Part shown: piece after piece, positions 12,002 through 21,222 of the stretch
Layout: every line of letters begins with the position of its first letter
Numbering within the stretch: position 1 is the first letter of the stretch
NCBI GenBank assembly: GCA_030431585.1
Contig: JAUIIQ010000003.1
Location: forward strand, 1-64,000
Reading direction: 5' to 3'
Source of the DNA: Gammaproteobacteria bacterium
Lineage (GTDB): Bacteria > Pseudomonadota > Gammaproteobacteria > Pseudomonadales > Halieaceae
Length of the DNA stretch: 64,000 bases
Made by a program: the position numbers and the translations under genes
The notes under the pieces: model-generated
Seen by the model: only the letters and a program-made list of their open reading frames with translations
The model's database searches: none
Told to the model about the DNA's origin: nothing

Positions 12002-12450
12002 CGCAGTATCCTCGTGGTTTTTTCCTTGATAACCAGCTCCTGATCGTCGTTGACAACCTCCATCACCACCTCATAAAAAATAAGCGGTCCGGAGCGGCCG
12101 TCCTTTTCATATATATCCGTGAGCGTGCGTGTTGCCGTCAGCCAGTCGCCCGGGTGCACCGGCTTGTGATACTCGATTTGCAACCCCCCTGCCATTGCCT
12201 TCTCCAGCGGAAATTTGGGCAACAGTGTGTCAATGGAAACGCCGTCGGGGCTGAGCTGGTCCAGTTCGACCACATCCCAGAAAAGAGGCACATGGAACAT
12301 GGGTGGCGCCTGGTCACCGTCAAGATACTTACGCTGTCGATTGCCTGTGGCAACCGCGTATTTACGGATATCCCTGCGGGTAACCAACTCACGCTGCGGC
12401 TCGCTCTGGCGGCCGATGTTCTCGAGCAGTTCTGCTGAGAGTAGGCTCAT
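11998..12450 (-). CDS. FAS1-like dehydratase (MaoC N-terminal-type hotdog)
   Basis: TRRDIRKYAVATGNRQRKYLDGDQAPPMFHVPLFWD...GGLQIEYHKPVHPGDWLTATRTL. Confidence 0.84.
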   Translation of the reverse strand: MSLLSAELLENIGRQSEPQRELVTRRDIRKYAVATGNRQRKYLDGDQAPPMFHVPLFWDVVELDQLSPDGVSIDTLLPKFPLEKAMAGGLQIEYHKPVHPGDWLTATRTLTDIYEKDGRSGPLIFYEVVMEVVNDDQELVIKEKTTRILR

Positions 12451-14003
12451 ATGCTCTTTCCCTGCTCTTGCCAGTACGGATCACGCAACTGGCGCTTGAG
12501 TATTTTGCCGGTTGGCGCTTTCGGCAGACTGTCGACAAAATCCACGGACCGGGGTTTCTGGTAGGAGGCCAGGTGCTGCGCCGCCACGTCAATAATCTCC
12601 TGCTCGGTGGCGGCTTCGCCCGGCTTCATCACCACCACCGCTTTGACCGACTCGCCCCATTCGTCATCGGGAACGCCGAATACCGCAGATTCCAGCACGC
12701 CGGGATGGCGGTGAATCGCCGCTTCAACCTGCGTACTGAAGATATTCTCACCACCGGAGATGATCATGTCCTTGGCGCGATCCACTATGAAGATATAGCC
12801 GTCTTCATCCCACACGGCGATATCTCCGGTCCACATCCACCCCTCACGAATGGTCTGTGCGGTCAGGTCGGGCCGCTGCCAGTACCCAATCATGTTCGCT
12901 TCTGAACGCACCAGTATTTCGCCAGGTGTTTTGCCGTCACGTGGTACGTTGTGGCCATTGCTATCTGCCAGGCGTATTTCAGTGACAAAACCTTCCCGGC
13001 CACATGAAGCAAGGCGCTCGGGGTGTTCCCCCGCAATCGCCTTGATGTGGTCTTCCTGCGACAGGAAGCTCATCGTCATACCTTCGGTCTGGCCATATCC
13101 CTGGATAAGCGTGCAGGGAAACGCCTCCATGGCCGCTGCCACCACGCTATGCGGCATGGGGCCACCGCCGTACTGAATGTTACGCAAGCTACTGAGATCA
13201 AATTCAGCGAACTTTTCGTCCGCCATCATCCAATTGAGCATGGTAGTGATGCCCAGGAATGCAGACACACGCTCTCGCTGGATCGTCTCCAGAGCCAGGC
13301 GCGCATCGAAGTTGATCAGGACCATGGGGCAACCGTGCGCGTGGTAGTTCATGCCCAGGGCAACAGGGATATGAAACATCTGGCCGGTAAGCATATACAC
13401 GTCAGACGGAACCACCCGCTCGGCGACGGTCTGGTTGAGCATCCCCATGAACAGAGACCGGTGGGTGTGTAAGGCGCCCTTTGACTCCCCGGTAGTGCCG
13501 CCGGTGTAAAGAATCAATACCGGGTCTTCGTCACCTACCTGCGCAGATACCGCGGGCTCCTCTGGGCTGGAGCGGGCAATCAGCGATTCATAGGAACACG
13601 GTCCCTCTTCGCCGAAACTCAGCCACTGCGCACCTGAAATACGCTCCTGCAGCGCAGCGGCAGGCTCGGCATATTCTGCGGAAAAGACAATCAGGGAGGG
13701 GGCGCCGTTCTCGAGTATCCGCACCATCTCCTCGACACCCAGGCGCCAGTTGATGGGTTGCGCAATCATGCCGACCCGGGCGCAGGCGTAGTAGATCTCC
13801 ATGTACTCTATGGAGTTGCGGGAAAGTATCGCCACCCTGTCGCCCTTGTTCAGCCCAAGCTCGCCCACCAGCGCATTACCCAGGCGACGGACGTTCTCAT
13901 CCAGCGCGGCGAAGGTAACCCGCCGGCCGCTGTGGACATCGACCAGAGCTTCGCGATGAGGTGACAGTCGCGCCGTTTTTGCTGGGATAAATCCTATATT
14001 CAC
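12447..14003 (-). CDS. AMP-binding acyl-CoA ligase
   Basis: LILYTGGTTGESKGALHTHRS, YGQTEGM, GWMWTGDIAVWDEDGYIFIVDRAKDMIISGGENIFSTQVE, PKAPTGKILKRQLR. Confidence 0.95.
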   Translation of the reverse strand: MNIGFIPAKTARLSPHREALVDVHSGRRVTFAALDENVRRLGNALVGELGLNKGDRVAILSRNSIEYMEIYYACARVGMIAQPINWRLGVEEMVRILENGAPSLIVFSAEYAEPAAALQERISGAQWLSFGEEGPCSYESLIARSSPEEPAVSAQVGDEDPVLILYTGGTTGESKGALHTHRSLFMGMLNQTVAERVVPSDVYMLTGQMFHIPVALGMNYHAHGCPMVLINFDARLALETIQRERVSAFLGITTMLNWMMADEKFAEFDLSSLRNIQYGGGPMPHSVVAAAMEAFPCTLIQGYGQTEGMTMSFLSQEDHIKAIAGEHPERLASCGREGFVTEIRLADSNGHNVPRDGKTPGEILVRSEANMIGYWQRPDLTAQTIREGWMWTGDIAVWDEDGYIFIVDRAKDMIISGGENIFSTQVEAAIHRHPGVLESAVFGVPDDEWGESVKAVVVMKPGEAATEQEIIDVAAQHLASYQKPRSVDFVDSLPKAPTGKILKRQLRDPYWQEQGKSI

Positions 14004-14012
14004 GCGCGGCGC

Positions 14013-14432
14013 CTAGTATGAGTTGTCCAGTTCGATGTACCGTTGGGCAAGGCGCCAGGCGCCGGCATCGTCTGCCACCACCGTGTCGTGATACACCCCC
14101 GTCGACAGTACCCTGGTTTCGCCGTTCTCGGTGGCGACCAACGTGAGGAAAGACTTCACCGCTGTACCGTCGGCGCTGTCATCAAAGAAAATATTACTGA
14201 CCACGTGGCGGCGGACGTCTGTCTGCTCAGCCATGGAACCGCCCATAAGGCCCATGATTGCATCCCTGCCGTCAAAGGGCCCCACCAGGTCACCGCCTGC
14301 AATCCGCATAGTCAGTGTTGCATCCGGGGTAAAGCACGCTGCAAGCATATCCAGATCACGCGCGTCGTAGGCGTAGGAAGCCTTGCTGAGAAGTTCGTGA
14401 ATCGCCAGTTTTTCTTCCAGGGTGACACTCAT
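14013..14432 (-). CDS. SnoaL-like / NTF2-fold polyketide cyclase-like protein
   Basis: MSVTLEEKLAIHELLSKASYAYDARDLDMLAACFTPDATLTMRIAGG...GAWRLAQRYIEL. Confidence 0.85.
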   Translation of the reverse strand: MSVTLEEKLAIHELLSKASYAYDARDLDMLAACFTPDATLTMRIAGGDLVGPFDGRDAIMGLMGGSMAEQTDVRRHVVSNIFFDDSADGTAVKSFLTLVATENGETRVLSTGVYHDTVVADDAGAWRLAQRYIELDNSY

Positions 14433-14589
14433 AATGGTGCCCCCCAAACCGGGTTAATGTGCCTGATGCGCCGGGCATTTATGATTGCAGACGCGCCCTT
14501 TCCCATGCCGCCTGAAGCAGCGATACACAGCTGTTCTAATCCCATGAAACCGATCTCTTTATTTGCTGTTTTCGCATAGTAGGTGTAAT

Positions 14590-14604
14590 TTGAATTTAAT
14601 TCAA
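14590..14604. promoter_or_regulatory. candidate operator, type I palindrome TTGAATTTAATTCAA
   Basis: Perfect 7-1-7 inverted repeat in the divergent region between the SnoaL-led operon and a tetR gene. Confidence 0.6.
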
Positions 14605-14656
14605 GTTGCGGCACGGTACTGCCCTCAGGTCGCACGCCATGATAAGGTTGCGCGCC

Positions 14657-15268
14657 ATGTCAAAAGCTAACAGTCAACGTCAACGCCCGCCCCGCAGCGA
14701 CAGTCGCGGAGATCAGCGACGCCGCCGTATTTTCAAGTCACTGCATGATTGCATTCTGTCCCAGGGCTACGTGAAAACCACGCTCGCAGACATCGCCAGC
14801 GGTGCCGACATGTCCGCCAGCCACCTGCTCTACTACTTCAAGGGTAAAGAGGCGATTCTGGAACAGTATTTCGAGAACGTATCGGTGCTTTTCCTGAACC
14901 GTATAGAAGCTTTCAGCCATGAGCAGCCCGAAGAACAGATTAACTCTCTGGCTAATTTCTGGTTCCGCAGCGAGGCCAGTACGGTAAAAGAAATTGGTTT
15001 TATGCTGGAGTGCTTCGGCGCAGCGGTGAACGATGAGGTGTTACGGGTCACCAAGGCCGAGTTTGACGAGCGCTGTAAAGGTTACCTGGCGGCAATTTTT
15101 GACGCCTGCGACAGCGTGTTCCTGGACAACAGCAAGGACGCCGCAGAAATTGGCTACGGCCTGATGATAGGTTTGCGCTCAGCGGTCTACTTCGACGACG
15201 ACATTGACCTTGAGGACGCCCATCGTCTGTTCCTCTCCAGCATGAGAACGATGGGCGGCCTGGACTGA
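14657..15268 (+). CDS. TetR/AcrR family transcriptional regulator
   Basis: RRRRIFKSLHDCILSQGYVKTTLADIASGADMSASHLLYYFKGKEAILEQYF helix-turn-helix. Confidence 0.92.
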   Translation: MSKANSQRQRPPRSDSRGDQRRRRIFKSLHDCILSQGYVKTTLADIASGADMSASHLLYYFKGKEAILEQYFENVSVLFLNRIEAFSHEQPEEQINSLANFWFRSEASTVKEIGFMLECFGAAVNDEVLRVTKAEFDERCKGYLAAIFDACDSVFLDNSKDAAEIGYGLMIGLRSAVYFDDDIDLEDAHRLFLSSMRTMGGLD

Positions 15269-15269
15269 C

Positions 15270-16271
15270 CTAACCCAGACGAGGCAACACCTTCTCGGCA
15301 ATATAGCGCAGGCGTGAATCGCCGGACTCCACCGACTCACCCGGGAACTGCGCCCAAAAATGAATATCTCGAATATTCGGGTACTGCTTCAGCAACTTGT
15401 TCAACTCGCTCACGGCCGTGTCAGCATCCCAAAGCTGGTAGAGACCATTTTCGATAGCCGCAGCCGCGTCCTCGTAAGGCGGCACTGTACCTGGCGGGCC
15501 GAAAGCACCCCATTTGATGTACTCGTTGGCCTGGTACAGCACGTGTTCGCCAATTTTAGCCGCTTCCGCCTCTGGATCCTCGGCGATGATCGCCCAGCTG
15601 CCGAGAATGACGTCGCCGTCCTGAATCGACTTGCCCTCTTGCTCCAGCGCCTCGTTATACATGTCGATCCCGATACCACCAGTGCACAGGAAGCCATCAG
15701 CAACACGCGCAGCACGCTGTATCGCCGGTTCCACCATGCCACCGAGATACACCCTGGGCACGGTTTGCGGGGTGGGTGTTACGCAGAGGTCGCCTACTTC
15801 AAAGCGCTTGCCGGTAAAGTTGACAGGCTTGCCACTCCAGCTGCGACGCAGAATCTCTATGCCCTCTTCCACCAGGCTGGGTCGGTGGGACAGCTTACGC
15901 TGGAAATGATCAAACTCCAGCTGCCGATATCCAATTCCGACACCCAGGTCGAAACGCCCGCCACTGACCAGTGACAACGTCGCGGCGTCCTCGGCAACGC
16001 GCACCGGATCGTGCAACGGCAGCAGCATAAGATTGGTGCCCAGGCGCATCTTCTCCGTCCGTGCTGCAATCGCCGAAGCCAACAACAACGGAGACGGGGT
16101 ATAACCATCTTCACAGAAATGGTGTTCTGTCAGCCAGCAGGAACCAAAGCCCAGAGCTTCCGCTCGCGCTATCTGGGCCAGACGTTCGGCATAAAACTCT
16201 TCGAAAGGCTGGCGCCACTGGGTCGGGTTGCGGAAGTCGTACCAGAGACCGTAATTCACCGTACTCATCAT
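15270..16271 (-). CDS. LLM-class flavin-dependent oxidoreductase (luciferase-like)
   Basis: GFGSCWLTEHHFCEDGYTPSPLLLASAIAARTEKMRLGTNLMLLPLHDPVRVAEDAATLSLVSGGRFDLGVGIGYR. Confidence 0.95.
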   Translation of the reverse strand: MMSTVNYGLWYDFRNPTQWRQPFEEFYAERLAQIARAEALGFGSCWLTEHHFCEDGYTPSPLLLASAIAARTEKMRLGTNLMLLPLHDPVRVAEDAATLSLVSGGRFDLGVGIGYRQLEFDHFQRKLSHRPSLVEEGIEILRRSWSGKPVNFTGKRFEVGDLCVTPTPQTVPRVYLGGMVEPAIQRAARVADGFLCTGGIGIDMYNEALEQEGKSIQDGDVILGSWAIIAEDPEAEAAKIGEHVLYQANEYIKWGAFGPPGTVPPYEDAAAAIENGLYQLWDADTAVSELNKLLKQYPNIRDIHFWAQFPGESVESGDSRLRYIAEKVLPRLG

Positions 16272-17086
16272 GCCGCTCCCTTCAGGTTTGCAGCCAGGAA
16301 ACCCAATAGCTCGCGGTCGTACAGCTCCTTTTCCTCAATGAACGGTGCATGACCGGAAGCGGCGCACTCCACGATGGTGACGTCGGCGGCGTAGTCGGCC
16401 ACTGAACGACACACTCCCGGGTCCACCACTGCATCCTGCGCGCCCACATAACTGAGAATAGGGACCCGCAACGCTCCCAATAGCTCACGTTGATCAAGAG
16501 GCGCCAGATCTCCCAGCGAGCTTGCCGCCAATGGCGAAGACTGCAGAAACATATCCGTCATCCAGTCGACAAGCTGCGGGGTAACCTCAGCTGCGCAAAT
16601 ACCGCCCGACAGGGCAGCCAGGAAATTCACCCTGTCAGCCGCCATGGCAGCCTGCGTTTCTGCCATGGCTTCCTCCGTTCCGCCATAGGCGTAGTCAGGT
16701 TTTTGCAGGTAACAAGGCGTTGCACCACAGGTTAGCACTACCCCCGTGCAGCGTTCGCCAAGCTCAGCTGCCGCGGCCACCGCCACGGCGCCGCCCAGCG
16801 ACCAGCCGTTGAGTACCACACTGGACAGGCCCAACTCGGAGACCAGCGCAACCACGTCGCTGGCAATCGCTGCAATACTCATATCGACAAAATCCTTGCT
16901 GGACTGACCGCAGCCGCGATGATCCAGTAACACCACGCGGTAACCCGCCTGGATCAGCGAAGGCAGCGTATAGTCCCAGGTGCGCACTGTCGTACCCCAG
17001 CCATGCACAAGGACAATCGCCGAGTCGCCCGAACCATAGTCTTCGTAATAAACCTGCTTGCTGTTCTCTCTTGCCAAGCTACTCAT
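16268..17086 (-). CDS. alpha/beta hydrolase
   Basis: IVLVHGWGTTVRTWDYTLPSL, RVVLLDHRGCGQSSK, nucleophile elbow LNGWSLGGAVA, C-terminal SGHAPFIEE. Confidence 0.93.
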   Translation of the reverse strand: MSSLARENSKQVYYEDYGSGDSAIVLVHGWGTTVRTWDYTLPSLIQAGYRVVLLDHRGCGQSSKDFVDMSIAAIASDVVALVSELGLSSVVLNGWSLGGAVAVAAAAELGERCTGVVLTCGATPCYLQKPDYAYGGTEEAMAETQAAMAADRVNFLAALSGGICAAEVTPQLVDWMTDMFLQSSPLAASSLGDLAPLDQRELLGALRVPILSYVGAQDAVVDPGVCRSVADYAADVTIVECAASGHAPFIEEKELYDRELLGFLAANLKGAA

Positions 17087-17747
17087 GTGCGGTCTCCTTA
17101 TTGTGATCCGGGTTGGCCAACACAGCCACTGTGTTATCGATGTAGTTGTCGAAAACGGCATCCAGCTCGAGGGCGTCGGCGTTCACCAGCCACTGATAAA
17201 CGATGCCAAAAATGAAAGCGCAGTAGTGCACGGCGAACTGTTTCGCGTCTATCTCCGGACGAATCTCTCCGGCAGCGATTCCCACTTCAATCCAGCGTTG
17301 TGCATCCTTGCGATACACGTCGTGATGCCGCGCCAGATTGCTGCGCATGTCGGAATCGTGGCCCAGGCACTCGTACCACAACAGATACATGGCACGCATA
17401 TACCCTGACTCCTTTTTCAGGAAGTCCCGCAGAGCCCGGGCCGCCTGCTGCACGGCGTGGATCCCTGTACTGTCACCCGTGTATTGCCCAAGGTGTTCTT
17501 TCCACACCTCATCGAACTGTTCGAACAGCTCCATCATCAAGCCGTCCTTGGAACCGAACCGGTAGTTGGCCAGCCCACGGCTGTAACCCGCCCGTTCACC
17601 AATTTCCTTGAGCGTGGTTTTCTGCGTGCCACGTTCGTTTATCAGCTCAATGGCAGCGGCAAACATACGCCGATCCGACAATGCAGTTCTTTCGGCCTGC
17701 GTCATACGGCCTTCCGCTCGATCTCGCACCCTGGAATTGCTCATCAC
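17079..17747 (-). CDS. TetR/AcrR family transcriptional regulator
   Basis: DRRMFAAAIELINERGTQKTTLKEIGERAGYSRGLANYRFGSKDGLMMELFEQF. Confidence 0.92.
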   Translation of the reverse strand: MMSNSRVRDRAEGRMTQAERTALSDRRMFAAAIELINERGTQKTTLKEIGERAGYSRGLANYRFGSKDGLMMELFEQFDEVWKEHLGQYTGDSTGIHAVQQAARALRDFLKKESGYMRAMYLLWYECLGHDSDMRSNLARHHDVYRKDAQRWIEVGIAAGEIRPEIDAKQFAVHYCAFIFGIVYQWLVNADALELDAVFDNYIDNTVAVLANPDHNKETAHE

Positions 17748-19360
17748 TGCACCACCTTGATATCGATATCGCCAGCCTCGTTCATATCGCGCAGGCGCTT
17801 CTTGTCGATTTTGCCGACGCTGGTCTTGGGTATTTCATCGGTGAAGGCCCAGTATTCCGGGAGCCAGAAGCGGGCCACCTTGTCACGCAGGAAGTCTCGC
17901 AGTGCAGCCGGATCCGCCTCGCTGTTTTCCGCCACCACGATCACCAGTGGTCGCTCCTGCCAGCGCGGATCAGGCGTAGCGATCACAGCCACCTCGCGCA
18001 CCCCGTCATGGCTGGTCAGCAGGTTCTCCAGATCCACCGAGGAGATCCATTCTCCTCCGGACTTGATCACGTCCTTGGTGCGGTCCGTCAGCTGCACATA
18101 GTGACGGGCGTCGATGTGGCCCACGTCGCCGGTGCGCAGCCAGCCATCGGCGGTCAACGCGTCGGCTGACTCCCCTCGATAGTAGCCAGCCGTGATCCAG
18201 GGCCCACGTAACTGTAACTCGCCGACAGACTCGCCATCGTGCGGCAGCGGTGTGCCCTCGTCATCCACCACGCGCACCTGCACGCCCGGTATTGGCCGGC
18301 CACTCTTGGCCCGCCAAACAGTCTCCCCAGCTCCCTGGGCGTCCCGTGGTGGGTGAGACAAGGCGCACAGCGGACTGGTCTCCGTCATGCCCCAACCCTG
18401 CAGCACCGGCACACCCCAGCGCTCCCTGGCCGCATCTATCATCGACGGTGGCACTGCCGACCCGCCACATACGAGCATGCGGAAGCTGGTCATATCCAGG
18501 TCCGTGGCATCGGCGTGCAACAGGTCGCCCAGAATTGTCGGTACGGTGGCGGTAATAGTCGGACGATCCAGTGCAATCATCCGCTTGATACCCTCTGGCT
18601 GCAGGTGCGGCCCTGGCAGGGTAAAGTCACTGCCGCTCATCCAGCCGCTATAGGGCAGGCCCCAGGCGTTGGCGTGAAACATGGCAGGCAGCAACAGGAT
18701 GCGATCGCGTTCGCACACGCCAAAGGTGTCAGCAGCGCGAGACGCCAGCGAGTGCACGAAGGTGGTGCGATGGCTGTAAACAACACCCTTGGGATTGCCT
18801 GTGGTGCCACTGGTGTAGCACACTGCTGCCGCCGATGTTTCGTCCAGCTCTGGCCATTGCTGCAACGGCTGGTGCTCTGCGAGAAGTTGGCGGTAGTCCA
18901 GTGTGGCAATACCTGACTGCAATTGCCCGTCGCCTATTAGCAAAATATGCTCAACGCACTCCAGTAGCGGCAGCACCGGCGTAAACACCTCGATCAGGCT
19001 GGCATCGAGCAGGACCACCCGGTCGCCGGCGTGGTTGATGATGTAGGCGATGTGCTCCGGTGAAAGGCGAATATTGACTGTGTGCATGATTGCGCCCATG
19101 GAAGGTATACCCAGGTAGGCTTCCATGTGTGCTGTACTGTTCCAACTGAAGGTCGCCACCCTGTCACCCGGCGAGATACCCAGGGCAGTAAGCGCGGCGG
19201 CAAGACGTGCTGCACTGTCCGCTATCTCACTGTAGCGTGTGTAGTGCATCTGTGAGCCGTCGAACGTACCCACACGTGAATCAGGAAACACGCTGCTGCC
19301 ATGCTCCATAATCATCTGCACGGTCATGGGCATATGCATCATTGTTGCTTGCATCACCAT
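17744..19360 (-). CDS. AMP-binding (long-chain) acyl-CoA synthetase
   Basis: AVCYTSGTTGNPKGVVYSHRTTFVHS, GWGMTETSPLCALS, GWLRTGDVGHIDARHYVQLTDRTKDVIKSGGEWISSVDLE. Confidence 0.95.
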   Translation of the reverse strand: MVMQATMMHMPMTVQMIMEHGSSVFPDSRVGTFDGSQMHYTRYSEIADSAARLAAALTALGISPGDRVATFSWNSTAHMEAYLGIPSMGAIMHTVNIRLSPEHIAYIINHAGDRVVLLDASLIEVFTPVLPLLECVEHILLIGDGQLQSGIATLDYRQLLAEHQPLQQWPELDETSAAAVCYTSGTTGNPKGVVYSHRTTFVHSLASRAADTFGVCERDRILLLPAMFHANAWGLPYSGWMSGSDFTLPGPHLQPEGIKRMIALDRPTITATVPTILGDLLHADATDLDMTSFRMLVCGGSAVPPSMIDAARERWGVPVLQGWGMTETSPLCALSHPPRDAQGAGETVWRAKSGRPIPGVQVRVVDDEGTPLPHDGESVGELQLRGPWITAGYYRGESADALTADGWLRTGDVGHIDARHYVQLTDRTKDVIKSGGEWISSVDLENLLTSHDGVREVAVIATPDPRWQERPLVIVVAENSEADPAALRDFLRDKVARFWLPEYWAFTDEIPKTSVGKIDKKRLRDMNEAGDIDIKVVQ

Positions 19361-20367
19361 TCTCCCTCTGCTGCCATCGCCGCTTCCTGTAACAGCGCTG
19401 GCACATCATATTCCAGGCCCCTGGCATAAGGTGTATCGACTTTACCCGCGAGATACAAACCGTAGGCGCCCTCCACGATTGCCGCGAGACGCCAGAAAGC
19501 AAAACAAAGATAAAACTCTATGTTACCGGTAGCCAGGCCACTTGCAGCAGACCAGGCTGTGGCCAGTTCCCTGCGATCAATCACGGCACCGTGGCGCGAT
19601 ACAGCCTGCACATGAGCAAAGCCGGGAGGCTCCACCCTGCGCGGCCCCCAGAACATCAACAGCAAGCCCAGGTCAGTCAGCGGATCGCCAATAGTCCCCA
19701 TTTCCCAATCGATCACCGCCAACAGCTCCGGGCGCTCACGATGGCACAGCGTATTATCCAGATGGTAATCGCCATGAACAATCCCGACCGGACCATCCTG
19801 CGGCAAGTGATCAAGCAGCCACTGTCCGAGCCGCTGAAGCTCTGGCAGGTCCCGCGTAGGCTGATCCTTGCGCACCTGCAGCCAGCGTTCTACCTGCCGT
19901 CGCAGGAAGTTCTCGGGTCTGCCCATATCTTTCAAGCCAAGCTCTGACCAGGGGGCTTTGGCAATCCTTCCCAGCGCCGTCGCCATTTGCAGCCCCAGTT
20001 GATTCACCGCATCGGGCTCCTTGTAGCTCTGCGGCAACTCATCGGTAAGCGACAGCCCGTCAACGAACTCAACCAGCGCGAAAGGCTGCCCGATAATGCT
20101 GCTGTCCTCGCACCAGGACACAACGTCGGGCACCGGGGCGTGACCCGCCAGTGCAGCCATGAATTTCGCTTCCCGCTGCACGCCCAGGTGCGCTTTTGGC
20201 GAGATCGTGTTTGCTGGTGCCGAACGCATTACAAGGCTGCCAGCGTCGTGCAGTACCAGCCGGGTGAGGTTCGAATTACCACCACTGATCTCGCGGTCTA
20301 TGCGCGCATTATGCAGCCCCAGTTGTGCCTCTGCCCACTCGCCAAAGGCGGTCGACGAAGTGCTCAT
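19354..20367 (-). CDS. aminoglycoside phosphotransferase-like (APH/ACAD10-11-type) kinase-fold protein
   Basis: REISGGNSNLTRLVLHDAGSLVMRSAP, GIVHGDYHLDNTLCHRERPELLAVIDWEMGTIGDPLTDLG. Confidence 0.9.
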   Translation of the reverse strand: MSTSSTAFGEWAEAQLGLHNARIDREISGGNSNLTRLVLHDAGSLVMRSAPANTISPKAHLGVQREAKFMAALAGHAPVPDVVSWCEDSSIIGQPFALVEFVDGLSLTDELPQSYKEPDAVNQLGLQMATALGRIAKAPWSELGLKDMGRPENFLRRQVERWLQVRKDQPTRDLPELQRLGQWLLDHLPQDGPVGIVHGDYHLDNTLCHRERPELLAVIDWEMGTIGDPLTDLGLLLMFWGPRRVEPPGFAHVQAVSRHGAVIDRRELATAWSAASGLATGNIEFYLCFAFWRLAAIVEGAYGLYLAGKVDTPYARGLEYDVPALLQEAAMAAEGEW

Positions 20368-21095
20368 CCCGGGGTACCAAAGCTGGACAGCAGACCGCCG
20401 TCAACCGGAACAAAAGCACCTGTCATATACCGGGAACGCGCTACCCATTCGATCACCTCGGCGATCTCTTCGGCTTCGCCATAACGCGCCATGGGAATAG
20501 TCTTGCGCATACTTTCGAGTGCTTTGTCAGAGAGTCCGCCGGTCATTTCGGTAAGGACCAGGCCAGGGATGACAAGGTTAACCCGGATACCCTTGGCTGC
20601 AAGTTCTATGGCAAGCGCCCGGGTAAGACCGGCGAGACCGGCTTTGGAAGCCGCATACGCAGCATCGCCGGGAAACCCTCGAAAGCCGACTACCGCACCC
20701 ACATTGACGATAGCGCCCCCGTCCTCCAGGCTGCGACGGGCGCTGCTGATCACATTGAGGGAACCGGTGAGATTGGTATCCAGCACTGCCTGCCAGTCGT
20801 CCATGGCCAGACGCCCTATCTTCCCTCCCCTGTGCAGCCCGGCGTTGTTCACCACAACGTTCAACGCGTCCCAACGGGTGAGCACCGCACCCACCGCTGC
20901 CTCGACTGCCTCGGCATCGGCTATATCAGCCTGCACGCCCATTGCGTTGTCGCCGATTTCAGCCGCTGCCGTATGCACAGCGTCGCCTCGCGCCAACAGC
21001 GCCACCTTGTCTCCAGCTTTTGCAACACGCTTTGCCAGCGCCAGACCTATACCGCGGGATGCACCTGTAATCAGCCAGACTTTTTCTTTTTCCAT
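20364..21095 (-). CDS. short-chain dehydrogenase/reductase
   Basis: MEKEKVWLITGASRGIGLALAKRV, VVNNAGLHRGG, YAASKAGLAGLTRALAIELAAKGIRVNLVIPG. Confidence 0.94.
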   Translation of the reverse strand: MEKEKVWLITGASRGIGLALAKRVAKAGDKVALLARGDAVHTAAAEIGDNAMGVQADIADAEAVEAAVGAVLTRWDALNVVVNNAGLHRGGKIGRLAMDDWQAVLDTNLTGSLNVISSARRSLEDGGAIVNVGAVVGFRGFPGDAAYAASKAGLAGLTRALAIELAAKGIRVNLVIPGLVLTEMTGGLSDKALESMRKTIPMARYGEAEEIAEVIEWVARSRYMTGAFVPVDGGLLSSFGTPG

Positions 21096-21137
21096 CTGTG
21101 GCTTTTCTCCCCAACTTTTATCACTATATACTTGTTT

Positions 21138-21152
21138 CTGAATTTTATTCAA
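21138..21152. promoter_or_regulatory. candidate operator, type I palindrome CTGAATTTTATTCAA
   Basis: TGAAT-TTT-ATTCA perfect core, 13/15 identical to 14590..14604; lies between divergent SDR and acyl-CoA dehydrogenase genes; flanked by CTTGTTT at 21131 and 21159. Confidence 0.5.
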
Positions 21153-21222
21153 ATTATGCTTGTTTGAGTCTAGCAAGTATAACCGGGGATCCCCTCCCGG
21201 TAAATATAAAGGAGCACATCCC

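Noticed and set aside
14429-14635. 68-aa minus-strand ORF containing LCIAASGGMGKGASAII, reminiscent of an SDR or thiolase fragment
   Set aside because: Too short, overlaps the SnoaL start and contains the candidate TetR operator; resemblance is weak, so not called a pseudogene
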